From JAPEKQ01 sp964487295 (GTDB taxonomy: Bacteria > Joyebacterota > Joyebacteria > Joyebacterales > Joyebacteraceae): a stretch of 30,053 nt of DNA. The notes below the pieces were generated by a model. The model worked only from the letters and a program-made list of their open reading frames with translations. It ran no database searches and was not told the DNA's origin. The first letter of the stretch is position 1. Each line of letters starts with the position of its first letter. The stretch is taken from contig CAZAQL010000019.1 of the NCBI GenBank assembly GCA_964487295.1, forward strand, positions 1 through 30,053, in the 5' to 3' direction. The position numbers and the translations under genes are program-made. This document shows positions 24,911-30,053 of this stretch, piece after piece.

Positions 24911-25845
24911 GCCTCCTTGCGAACGCCGAGTTCGCGCTTCTCAGGCGCGCCGAGCTGATCCCACGCCTTCGACGAGATCTCGCGAAGCGCGCGCGCAGCC
25001 GGAGCGTCCCTGAACTCAACGACGGGCACCCCCGCAACCTGTGCCCTTGTCACATTGGGGTCGTACGGGATCCTCCCGAGGATCCCGGCGTCCCGCGCAT
25101 CACAGACCCTCTCGATCTCCTGATAGCCCTCTGATCGGACGTCCCACCGGTTGACGACGACCGCCGCAGGGACGGAGAGTCGCCCGGCGAGCTCGAGGAT
25201 CCGGTCGAGGTCGTGGATCCCGCTCACGCTCGGCTCGGTCACCACGAGCAGCCGGGTCGCCCCGGTGATCGACGCGATCACCGGACACCCGATGCCGGGG
25301 GACCCGTCCACGAGCAGGACGTTCACGCCGCGCTCCCCCGCTACCCGGCGCGCCTCGCGCCGCACGAGCGTCACGAGCTTCCCGGAGTTCTCCTCAGCCG
25401 GTCCCAGTCGCGCGTGGACAAGCGGCCCGTGCCTCGTGTCGGAGACGAACCAGCGCCCGTTCTCGCTCGGGACGAGCGTGATCGCCCCCCGCGGACAGAC
25501 CTCCGCGCAGAGTCCGCATCCCTCACAGGCGAACTCGTCGATGCGCTCGGGACACAGCGCCTCGTCGGACGGCACGATCGCGTCGAACCGGCACAGATCG
25601 AGGCACCTCCCGCAGACGGCACACGCGTCGCGTTCGAACCGCGCCTGCGAACCGCCGGAGAACGGATGCTCTTCGAGAACCCGGGGCGACAGCACCAGGT
25701 GGAGGTCGGCCGCATCGACGTCGCAGTCGCAGATCACCTTGTCGCCCCAGAGGGATGCCAGTGACGCCGTGACGCTCGTCTTGCCCGTGCCGCCCTTGCC
25801 GCTTGTCACCACCAGTTCCCGGACCTGCTCTCGATCGGTGCTCAC
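24907..25845 (-). CDS. MinD/Mrp-type ATPase with inserted 2x[4Fe-4S] ferredoxin domain (second copy)
   Basis: A 312-residue cytoplasmic P-loop protein. The deviant Walker A motif SGKGGTGKTS is at 15-24. An 8-Cys ferredoxin insert follows: Cys75/78/81/85 and Cys107/110/113/117, each in a CxxCxxCxxxC arrangement. The switch motif VDGSPGIGCPV and VVNRWD complete the fold. This architecture is typical of the paired ATPases found with NifX-like proteins; roles in Fe-S or metal-cluster carriage are inferred from relatives such as Mrp/NBP35, which bind clusters. GTG 25845 overlaps the previous stop by 4 nt, with GAGGAG upstream. It is about 30% similar in layout to the preceding gene, so an ancient duplication forming a heterodimer is likely. 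Confidence 0.93.
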   Translation of the reverse strand: MSTDREQVRELVVTSGKGGTGKTSVTASLASLWGDKVICDCDVDAADLHLVLSPRVLEEHPFSGGSQARFERDACAVCGRCLDLCRFDAIVPSDEALCPERIDEFACEGCGLCAEVCPRGAITLVPSENGRWFVSDTRHGPLVHARLGPAEENSGKLVTLVRREARRVAGERGVNVLLVDGSPGIGCPVIASITGATRLLVVTEPSVSGIHDLDRILELAGRLSVPAAVVVNRWDVRSEGYQEIERVCDARDAGILGRIPYDPNVTRAQVAGVPVVEFRDAPAARALREISSKAWDQLGAPEKRELGVRKEA

Positions 25846-26708
25846 ATCCTGCTCCTCTCGTGGATGAGGCCCACGAGCGGCTCGAGCCTCGCGGCATAGC
25901 CATCGATCGTCCCCACGGCCGTGTGTCCGCCCGCCAGACAGGCGGCGACCTCTCGGTCCTCAGGGATGTCGGCAATGATCGGGAGTTTCTCTCGTTCGCA
26001 CAGCCGTCTCGCCGCCTCGTCTCCCTCATCCGACACGCCGGTCCTGTTCAGGACCACGACCGCCTCACCCGCGACCGCGCGCACGACCCCGACCGCCTGC
26101 TCGAGGTCGCTCAGCCCGAACGGCGTCGGCTCGGTCACCAACACGACGAGGTTCGCTCCCCGGACCGTCTCGACCACGGGGCACGAGGCGCCGGGCGGCG
26201 CGTCCAGGATGGCGATCTCCGACTTCGGGAGTTCGCGCTTCAGCGCACGGATCACGGGCGTCGCGTGGGCCTCGCCGACATCGAGACGCCCCTCGGAGAA
26301 TCCGAGCCCGTTGGCGTGCCCGTGCCGGATGGAACCCAGGCGGCGAGGCTCCTCGCTGATCGCCCCCTGCGGACACAGCAGGGCGCACGCCCCGCACCCG
26401 TGACAGAGCTCGGGGAACACGAGAACTTCGTCGGGGAGCTGGGCGAGCGCATTGAACCGACACACCTCGGAACACCGACCGCAGTTCGTACAACGCGACA
26501 CGTCGACCACGGGTCTGGTCACGAACACGCCATGCGTGTCACGCACGTCGGGGTTGATGAAGACCCAACCGTTGGGTTCCTCAACGTCGCAATCCGCGTA
26601 CGCTACGTCGTCGCCCCATGCGGCTAGGAGAACGGCAAGACCTGTCGCGATCGTGGTCTTGCCCGTTCCCCCCTTGCCGCTCGCTACCGCGATCCGAAAC
26701 GGCCGCAC
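25842..26708 (-). CDS. MinD/Mrp-type ATPase with inserted 2x[4Fe-4S] ferredoxin domain (first copy)
   Basis: A 288-residue cytoplasmic ATPase. The deviant Walker A motif SGKGGTGKTT is at 10-19, DCDVEEPNGW is at 39-48, and two [4Fe-4S] motifs follow at Cys73/76/79/83 and Cys102/105/108/112. After these come the switch region LDAPPGASCPVVE and VVVLNRTG. The partner gene downstream has the same plan, so the pair likely acts together. The start is GTG 26708; its GGAGGAG ribosome site overlaps the end of the DUF5320 gene, which stops 4 nt earlier. Function is inferred only from family and neighbours: nucleotide-driven handling of iron-sulfur or related metal clusters. Confidence 0.93.
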   Translation of the reverse strand: MRPFRIAVASGKGGTGKTTIATGLAVLLAAWGDDVAYADCDVEEPNGWVFINPDVRDTHGVFVTRPVVDVSRCTNCGRCSEVCRFNALAQLPDEVLVFPELCHGCGACALLCPQGAISEEPRRLGSIRHGHANGLGFSEGRLDVGEAHATPVIRALKRELPKSEIAILDAPPGASCPVVETVRGANLVVLVTEPTPFGLSDLEQAVGVVRAVAGEAVVVLNRTGVSDEGDEAARRLCEREKLPIIADIPEDREVAACLAGGHTAVGTIDGYAARLEPLVGLIHERSRM

Positions 26709-26712
26709 CCGG

Positions 26713-27063
26713 CTACTCCTCCGGCTCGAGATCGCTCAGGCGCCGCTGGACGTCCTTGAGCGCCTCCTCGAGATACTCGGCCTGCGCCTTGAGGGCGCTC
26801 GCTTCGTCCGCCGGAGCCGGCGCGGGCGCACCGGCCGGCACGCCGCCGTAGACGTCCCAGTACGACCTCACGACGCCGCGTCCGTAACCGTGGCCCCACC
26901 GCATGCCGCGGCCATACCCGCCTCGGGCTCCCCATCCGCGACCGCGTCCGGAGCCGACTCCCGGCCTCACGAAACCCGGCGCGTCGAAACCCGCGCAGTA
27001 GCCCATCCCGCGTCCTGTCATCGGTCCCATTCCATCGGGTCCTGTTCTGTCACCCCTCGGCAT
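26713..27063 (-). CDS. DUF5320 family protein
   Basis: A 116-residue small protein beginning MPRGDRTGPDGMGPMTGRGM, the hallmark start of DUF5320. A Gly/Arg/Tyr-rich middle (about 35-70) follows, with one cysteine in GYCAG, then an Ala/Pro linker and a C-terminal coiled coil (about 85-113, ALKAQAEYLEEALKDVQRRL). The frame is open further upstream, but ATG 27063 has a near-perfect ribosome site, AGGAGGTGATC. DUF5320 genes commonly accompany NifX-like and MinD/ferredoxin ATPase genes; their function is unknown. The coiled coil suggests oligomerisation or scaffolding (inference). Confidence 0.88.
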   Translation of the reverse strand: MPRGDRTGPDGMGPMTGRGMGYCAGFDAPGFVRPGVGSGRGRGWGARGGYGRGMRWGHGYGRGVVRSYWDVYGGVPAGAPAPAPADEASALKAQAEYLEEALKDVQRRLSDLEPEE

Positions 27064-27138
27064 TCCGATCACCTCCTGTGAACTCGTTGCCGCATTCGTG
27101 GCGCGACCCTCCCGTTCGGTCGCGCGACCTGTGATCAC

Positions 27139-27450
27139 CTATTCCTCGACACCCAACGCCTCTCGCACCGTGCCCGACGCGCCTGTCACGATCTCGATCC
27201 CGGACGACGTCAAGCCCTGCGTCGCCTTCGGGCCGCACTGCCCCGTCACGACCCGCTTCACACCCGCCTGAGCCACGCGCGAGACCGTCTGGACCCCCGC
27301 CCCCGACGCCGCGCTCACGCTGGCGGCGTTGTCGATGCTCTCGAATGTGCCGTCCGTCGTGTCGTAGACCACGAACCAGGCGCAACGTCCGAATCTCGGG
27401 TCCACGTTGCTGTCCGGGGTCGGCCCGGTCGCTGACACCGCTACCTTCAT
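27139..27450 (-). CDS. NifX/NifB-like cofactor-binding domain protein
   Basis: A 103-residue single-domain protein of the dinitrogenase iron-molybdenum cofactor family: MKVAVSATGPTPDSNVDPRFGRCAWFVVYD, then VQTVSRVAQAGVKRVVTGQCGPKATQGL and GIEIVTGASGTVREAL. The G-R-C and GQCGPKA cysteines sit where many members place potential metal ligands. ATG 27450 overlaps the upstream stop by 4 nt, and its GGAGGAGG ribosome site lies inside the Gly-coding 3' end of the preceding gene. A gap of 75 nt precedes the DUF5320 gene. Confidence 0.93.
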   Translation of the reverse strand: MKVAVSATGPTPDSNVDPRFGRCAWFVVYDTTDGTFESIDNAASVSAASGAGVQTVSRVAQAGVKRVVTGQCGPKATQGLTSSGIEIVTGASGTVREALGVEE

Positions 27451-27962
27451 GCTGAGCCTCCTCCTCGCCTGCCGCGTCCGCCTCCGCGTCCATCTCCGCG
27501 TCCACGTCCGCGTCCATCTTCGCCTCCAGCTCCGCGTCCGCCTTCGCGCTCACCGCCGCGTCCGCCGTCGCGTCCGTCTCCACGTCCACCTCCGCGTCCA
27601 CCTCCGCGTCCACGTCCGCGTCCTCCCCGGGCGCAGCCGGCCATCATGAACTGGTCCCTCCTGAGTTCTCCGTTCGCCAGCGCCGACAGGACCTCCTGCC
27701 AGTCGCCTGCGACCCAGGGGAGCACCCGCACGCCGTCGGACTCCAGCACTGCCGCGTACCGCCGCGAGATCGCGCCGCACACCAGAACGTCCAGCCCGAG
27801 GTCGGCGATCCTGTGCGCCGTTCGTCCAACGCCCTCCTCACCGAGCGGGACGCGCCCCTCCTCCCGCCACGCGCCGCCGTCACTCGCGGCCACAAGCAGC
27901 TCCGTGGCCGTGTCAGCCACGGGCGAGACCCTTGAACCCCAGATTGTGATCCCGACGCGCAT
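27447..27962 (-). CDS. NifX-like domain protein with Arg/Gly-rich repeat tail
   Basis: A 171-residue first gene of the operon. Residues 1-110 form a NifX/NifB-type domain (MRVGITIWGSRVSPVADTAT, LGLDVLVCGAISRRYAAVLE, Cys62 and Cys110). Residues 111-171 are almost only Gly and Arg with some Asp/Glu, encoded by a hexanucleotide repeat. Related first genes in such clusters often have a basic or Gly-rich end, but a 60-residue RGG/GRG tail is striking and may bind nucleic acid or be disordered. ATG 27962 has AGGAGG six bases upstream, and a sigma54-type promoter lies at 27987-28002. The tail frame is kept open by the repeat; all overlapping frames there are also open. Confidence 0.85.
   Translation of the reverse strand: MRVGITIWGSRVSPVADTATELLVAASDGGAWREEGRVPLGEEGVGRTAHRIADLGLDVLVCGAISRRYAAVLESDGVRVLPWVAGDWQEVLSALANGELRRDQFMMAGCARGGRGRGRGGGRGGGRGDGRDGGRGGEREGGRGAGGEDGRGRGRGDGRGGGRGRRGGGSA
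27473..27622. repeat. Hexanucleotide repeat encoding the Arg/Gly tail
   Basis: Twenty-five in-register 6-bp units on the plus strand, mostly alternating CGCGTC with variants CACGTC, CGCCTC, CATCTC and CACCTC. Because the period is a multiple of three, it is in-frame expandable: the minus-strand reading used by the gene gives Gly/Arg/Asp, while other frames give Asp-Ala/Glu-Val or Arg-Val/His-Leu alternations. Confidence 0.92.
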
Positions 27963-27986
27963 GTGTTCCTCCTGGCCTTGAGAAAC

Positions 27987-28002
27987 AGCACAGAACGTGC
28001 CG
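27987..28002 (-). promoter_or_regulatory. sigma54-type (-24/-12) promoter of the NifX-Mrp operon
   Basis: Minus strand CGGCACG-TTCT-GTGCT. The GG and GC dinucleotides have exactly the required separation, and 10 of 12 informative positions match the consensus TGGCACG-N4-TTGCW. The start would be near 27976, about 14 nt before the first ATG (27962). A sigma54 activator gene lies immediately upstream, and activator-like sites lie 100-160 bp upstream. Confidence 0.78.
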
Positions 28003-28100
28003 AAATCCCGAGTAAACGCTCGGCAATCGGTAACACGTTGGCAGTTATGGAGTTACTGGCATCCTGGGCGGCGCTGTGAGCAGCCGGTCGTGCAGATGAT

Positions 28101-28116
28101 GTTGCGGTACTGCATC
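28101..28116. promoter_or_regulatory. Upstream activator site 1 (GTTGCG-N4-half palindrome)
   Basis: GTTGCG-GTAC-TGCATC. The left arm is identical to the perfect palindrome at 29643-29658, and the right arm matches 4 of 6. It is also flanked by GATGATG/CATCATC arms. It lies about 105 bp upstream of the -24/-12 element. Confidence 0.55.
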
Positions 28117-28132
28117 ATCCGAAGGGTTCGAT

Positions 28133-28148
28133 GTTGCGTTGACACAAC
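28133..28148. promoter_or_regulatory. Upstream activator site 2 (GTTGCG-N4-CACAAC)
   Basis: GTTGCG-TTGA-CACAAC, one mismatch from the palindrome in front of the activator gene. It is spaced 32 bp from site 1, about three helical turns, so both would lie on the same face of the DNA. Confidence 0.65.
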
Positions 28149-28177
28149 GAGGGTTCCGCTCGGGACGGGGCCAGCGT

Positions 28178-28251
28178 CGGCTCCCGTGAGGCTGGGAGAG
28201 TTCAGAGAGCGGCCGCACGTCACGCCCGGGAGGCCGCGGCTCCCGTGAGGC
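28178..28251. repeat. 15-bp direct repeat between the operon control region and the activator stop
   Basis: CGGCTCCCGTGAGGC occurs at 28178-28192 and 28237-28251, 59 bp apart start to start. Read on the minus strand, the copy nearer the activator stop pairs part of itself (CGGGAG) with CTCCCG just downstream, which could help end the activator transcript. Confidence 0.6.
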
Positions 28252-28260
28252 GCCACGACC

Positions 28261-29619
28261 TCAGTCGGCGCGCGTCTCCGGAGACTCGATGCCGAGACGA
28301 CGGAGTCGGCGCCACAGCGTCGTTCGGTGGATCCCGAGCTCGGCGGCCGCCCTGGAACGGTTCCAGGCGTGCCTCTCGAGCAGACGAAGGAGGTAGTCGC
28401 GCTCAAGCTCCTCGAGCGACGGGGCCGCGTCCTCAGTACTCGAGCCGCCGGGAACCAGGGCCGATGGAAGATGCCGCACCCGGATGGTCCCCGACCTGCA
28501 CGTGACGAACGCGTGCTCGATGACGTTCTCAAGCTCGCGGATGTTGCCCGGGTAGTCGTGCCTCAAGAGCGTGTCCATGACGCGGGCGCTCACGCCCGCG
28601 ACCTGCTTGCCCCTGAGTCGGTTGAACTTCTCGATGAAGTGCTCGACCAGAAGCGGGATGTCCTCGCGACGGTCTCTGAGCGGAGGCAGCTCGAGAGTGA
28701 CGACGTTGATGCGGTAGTAGAGGTCGCGCCGGAAATCGCCGGACGACACCATCGCCTCGAGGTCGCGGTTCGTCGCCGCGAGCACCCGGGCGTCCGTCCT
28801 CCTGGTCTCCACCGCCCCGAGCGGCTCGTACGTACCATCCTGCAGAACGCGGAGCAGGCGCGACTGGAGCGCCGGCGAGACGTCCCCGATCTCGTCGAGG
28901 AAAATCGTGCCGCCGCGGGCCAGCTCGAAGCGTCCCGGTCTGTCGCGTGTCGCGTCGGTGAACGCTCCCGCAAGGTGGCCGAAGAGCTCCGACTCCAGGA
29001 GCGTGTCCGGCAGCGCCCCGCAGTTGACGACGATCAGCGGCCCCTCGGCGCGCGGGCTGTGAGCGTGGATGGCGCGCGCGAGGAGCTCCTTACCCGTGCC
29101 GCTCTCGCCGGTGATGAGAACGGTGCTTCCGCTCTCCGCGATGTCCGGGACCAGGGCGAAGATGTCCTGAAGCCGGTGATTCTTGCTGATCATGTCTGCG
29201 AAGCGGGCCCGTCCGGCCAGCTCCCGCCTGAGCTCTTCCTCCACGCTCAGGTCGCGGAAGGTCTCGACCCCGCCGATGACGCTCCCGTCCTGGTCGCGGA
29301 GAAGCGCCGTCGAGAGGCTGATGGGAACGCGCTCGCCGTCGGCGTTGACGATGTACGCGCTCCGCTCGACGATCGGCTCGCCGGTGCTCATCGTCTCCCG
29401 GAGCGCGCACGAGGATTCGCAGATGCTCGCGCGGAAGACCTCCCAGCACGGCCTTCCGATCGCATCCTCGCGGGAGGTCCCGGTGATGCTCTCGGCGGCC
29501 CGGTTGAAGCTCTGGACGCGCCATTCCGCATCGACGGTGAAAACGCCCTCGGAGATGCTGTCCAGGATGGGATCGTAGTGCGTGGACCTCTTCGAGCGTG
29601 CGGGCCGACTCGACGTCAC
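28261..29619 (-). CDS. sigma54-dependent transcriptional activator, PAS-AAA+-Fis
   Basis: A 452-residue enhancer-binding protein. The N-terminal PAS domain (about 14-125) holds a cysteine cluster C-x8-C-x3-C (Cys58, 67, 71 in PCWEVFRASICESSCAL) and would be the sensor. The AAA+ domain (about 140-370) has Walker A GESGTGKE (171-178), the sigma54-contact loop GAFTDA (218-223; canonical GAFTGA), Walker B TIFLDEI (238-244) and RDLYYRINVVTLELPPLRDR. A Fis-type helix-turn-helix closes the protein (about 410-448, NRSRAAAELGIHRTTLWRRL). GTG 29619 has GAGGAGG upstream. It lies directly ahead of the NifX-Mrp operon with its sigma54-type promoter and matching upstream sites, so it almost certainly controls that operon. 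A redox or iron-sulfur signal is plausible but inferred. Confidence 0.95.
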   Translation of the reverse strand: MTSSRPARSKRSTHYDPILDSISEGVFTVDAEWRVQSFNRAAESITGTSREDAIGRPCWEVFRASICESSCALRETMSTGEPIVERSAYIVNADGERVPISLSTALLRDQDGSVIGGVETFRDLSVEEELRRELAGRARFADMISKNHRLQDIFALVPDIAESGSTVLITGESGTGKELLARAIHAHSPRAEGPLIVVNCGALPDTLLESELFGHLAGAFTDATRDRPGRFELARGGTIFLDEIGDVSPALQSRLLRVLQDGTYEPLGAVETRRTDARVLAATNRDLEAMVSSGDFRRDLYYRINVVTLELPPLRDRREDIPLLVEHFIEKFNRLRGKQVAGVSARVMDTLLRHDYPGNIRELENVIEHAFVTCRSGTIRVRHLPSALVPGGSSTEDAAPSLEELERDYLLRLLERHAWNRSRAAAELGIHRTTLWRRLRRLGIESPETRAD

Positions 29620-29642
29620 GATGAACCCCTCCTCAGGGAAGT

Positions 29643-29658
29643 GTTGCGATTACGCAAC
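29643..29658. promoter_or_regulatory. Perfect palindromic operator before the sigma54 activator gene
   Basis: GTTGCG-ATTA-CGCAAC, a perfect 6-4-6 palindrome 24 bp upstream of the activator GTG. A weak promoter (TTGCGC, 17 bp, TACGAT on the minus strand) would end just before it, so binding here could give autorepression. It matches the two upstream sites at 28101 and 28133. Confidence 0.7.
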
Positions 29659-29787
29659 TATCATCGTACCCCGGGATCGCGCCCGGCGCAAGTCATCCGA
29701 AGCCTCGCGCGGAGCAGCCGCTCCCGTACCGGCGCCGCAATGGCCGTGGCGCCGCTCGCCGGAGGCACCGGGGCACGTGAAAGCGAC

Positions 29788-29817
29788 AGGGGGCGGATGC
29801 CGAAGCACCCGCCCCCT
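29788..29817 (-). terminator. Terminator hairpin with UUCG loop
   Basis: Minus strand AGGGGGCGGGTGC-TTCG-GCATCCGCCCCCT: a 13-bp stem with one G-U, closed by the very stable C(UUCG)G tetraloop, which exists only in this orientation. It lies between the partial secreted-protein gene and the activator gene, separating the two transcripts. The T tract is weak (GTCGCTTTC). Confidence 0.7.
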
Positions 29818-29893
29818 CGTCGTACGTCACATCTGCTGCACTGAGCCTGGCGTCGCTGGCCGCCCCGCACGCGGCGGCTCGCCGACTCCTCAA

Positions 29894-29918
29894 CTGTCGT
29901 CGCCAAAGGCGGCGACAG
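29894..29918 (-). terminator. Hairpin directly after the partial secreted-protein gene
   Basis: CTGTCGCCGCC and GGCGACGACAG pair over 11 bp with one G-U and a 3-nt loop, starting 5 nt after the TAA at 29923-29925. No clear T tract; it may act with the hairpin at 29788-29817. Confidence 0.5.
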
Positions 29919-29922
29919 CCCG

Positions 29923-30053
29923 TTACTTCAAGAGCACCATCTTCGCGCTGCCCGTGTAGCTCGCAGCCTGCATCCGGGCGAAGTACACGCCCGAGGCGAC
30001 GCTCCGGCCGCCGTCGTCGCGACCGTCCCACGTCACCGTGTGCCAGCCGGGCT
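29923..30053 (-). CDS. C-terminus of a secreted protein with FlgD-like Ig tail (partial)
   Basis: Only the last 42 residues are in the window: WHTVTWDGRDDGGRSVASGV, then a YFARM segment and final KMVLLK before TAA. This is the same C-terminal module as in the two C25 proteins (WDG-x-D-x-G-x-x-[AS]-G-[IV]-Y-x-Y/A-R pattern). In FCB-type bacteria such modules sit at the end of exported, often surface-sorted proteins. The identity of the rest cannot be told from here. Confidence 0.85.
   Translation of the reverse strand, partial: PGWHTVTWDGRDDGGRSVASGVYFARMQAASYTGSAKMVLLK

Noticed and set aside
27473..27622. CRISPR-like or intergenic repeat
   Set aside because: The units are 6 bp without spacers and lie inside a coding frame; it is a low-complexity coding repeat.
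24482..27962. Nitrogenase cofactor genes proper (nifX, nifB, nifH)
   Set aside because: The cofactor-binding domains are the small stand-alone type and no radical-SAM NifB core or NifH is present, so nif gene names were not assigned.

Overview
This is a GC-rich bacterial window with short intergenic gaps, many GTG starts and ATGA/GTGA gene overlaps. Three secreted-type proteins end in a FlgD-like Ig module closing in K-M-[IV]-[VL]-L-K, and two of them carry gingipain-family (C25) peptidase domains. That combination with high GC suggests an FCB-superphylum or related candidate-phylum bacterium (Eisenbacteria/Krumholzibacteria-like). This placement is inference. No phage, transposon or CRISPR array was recognised.

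Layout. (A) 1-5200, mostly minus strand: tRNA-Pro(TGG) with its own sigma70-type promoter; a cell-envelope and housekeeping run read smpB > amidase > GerMN protein > murI > rdgB, with a 120-bp degenerate pentanucleotide array between murI and rdgB. A strong minus-strand promoter lies about 460 bp before smpB, and the intervening stretch folds like a structured RNA. (B) 5258-6766, plus strand: promoter, tRNA-Leu(CAG), a DUF362 protein and a terminator. (C) 14672-6811, minus strand: a tightly packed operon tetR > DUF523/DUF1722 > tolC > membrane-fusion lipoprotein > RND pump > small P-II-like protein, preceded by a consensus promoter with a 10-bp inverted repeat over the -10/start region. (D) 14865-16037, plus: a Cys-containing multi-pass permease behind a 49-bp tandem repeat. 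(E) 16107-24212: two large secreted C25-type peptidases facing each other. One has the His/Cys dyad; the other has Gln in place of the His. Between them are terminators and an apparent serine-hydrolase/beta-lactamase-family gene remnant.

(F) 29658-24482, minus: a PAS/AAA+/Fis-type sigma54 activator, then a control region with a -24/-12 (sigma54) promoter and two upstream copies of a GTTGCG-N4-CGCAAC-like operator. A perfect copy of the operator lies in front of the activator gene itself. The controlled operon encodes three NifX/NifB-like cofactor-binding-domain proteins (one with an Arg/Gly-rich tail built from a hexanucleotide repeat), a DUF5320 protein and two MinD/Mrp-type ATPases with inserted 2x[4Fe-4S] ferredoxin domains. 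This looks like a self-contained, signal-responsive iron-sulfur or metal-cofactor system whose function is not known. (G) 29923-30053: the 3' end of another FlgD-Ig-tailed secreted protein, with terminators.

The most interesting items are the sigma54 switch with its shared operator (F), the structured RNA candidate upstream of smpB (A), and the paired C25 peptidases with a substituted catalytic His (E).
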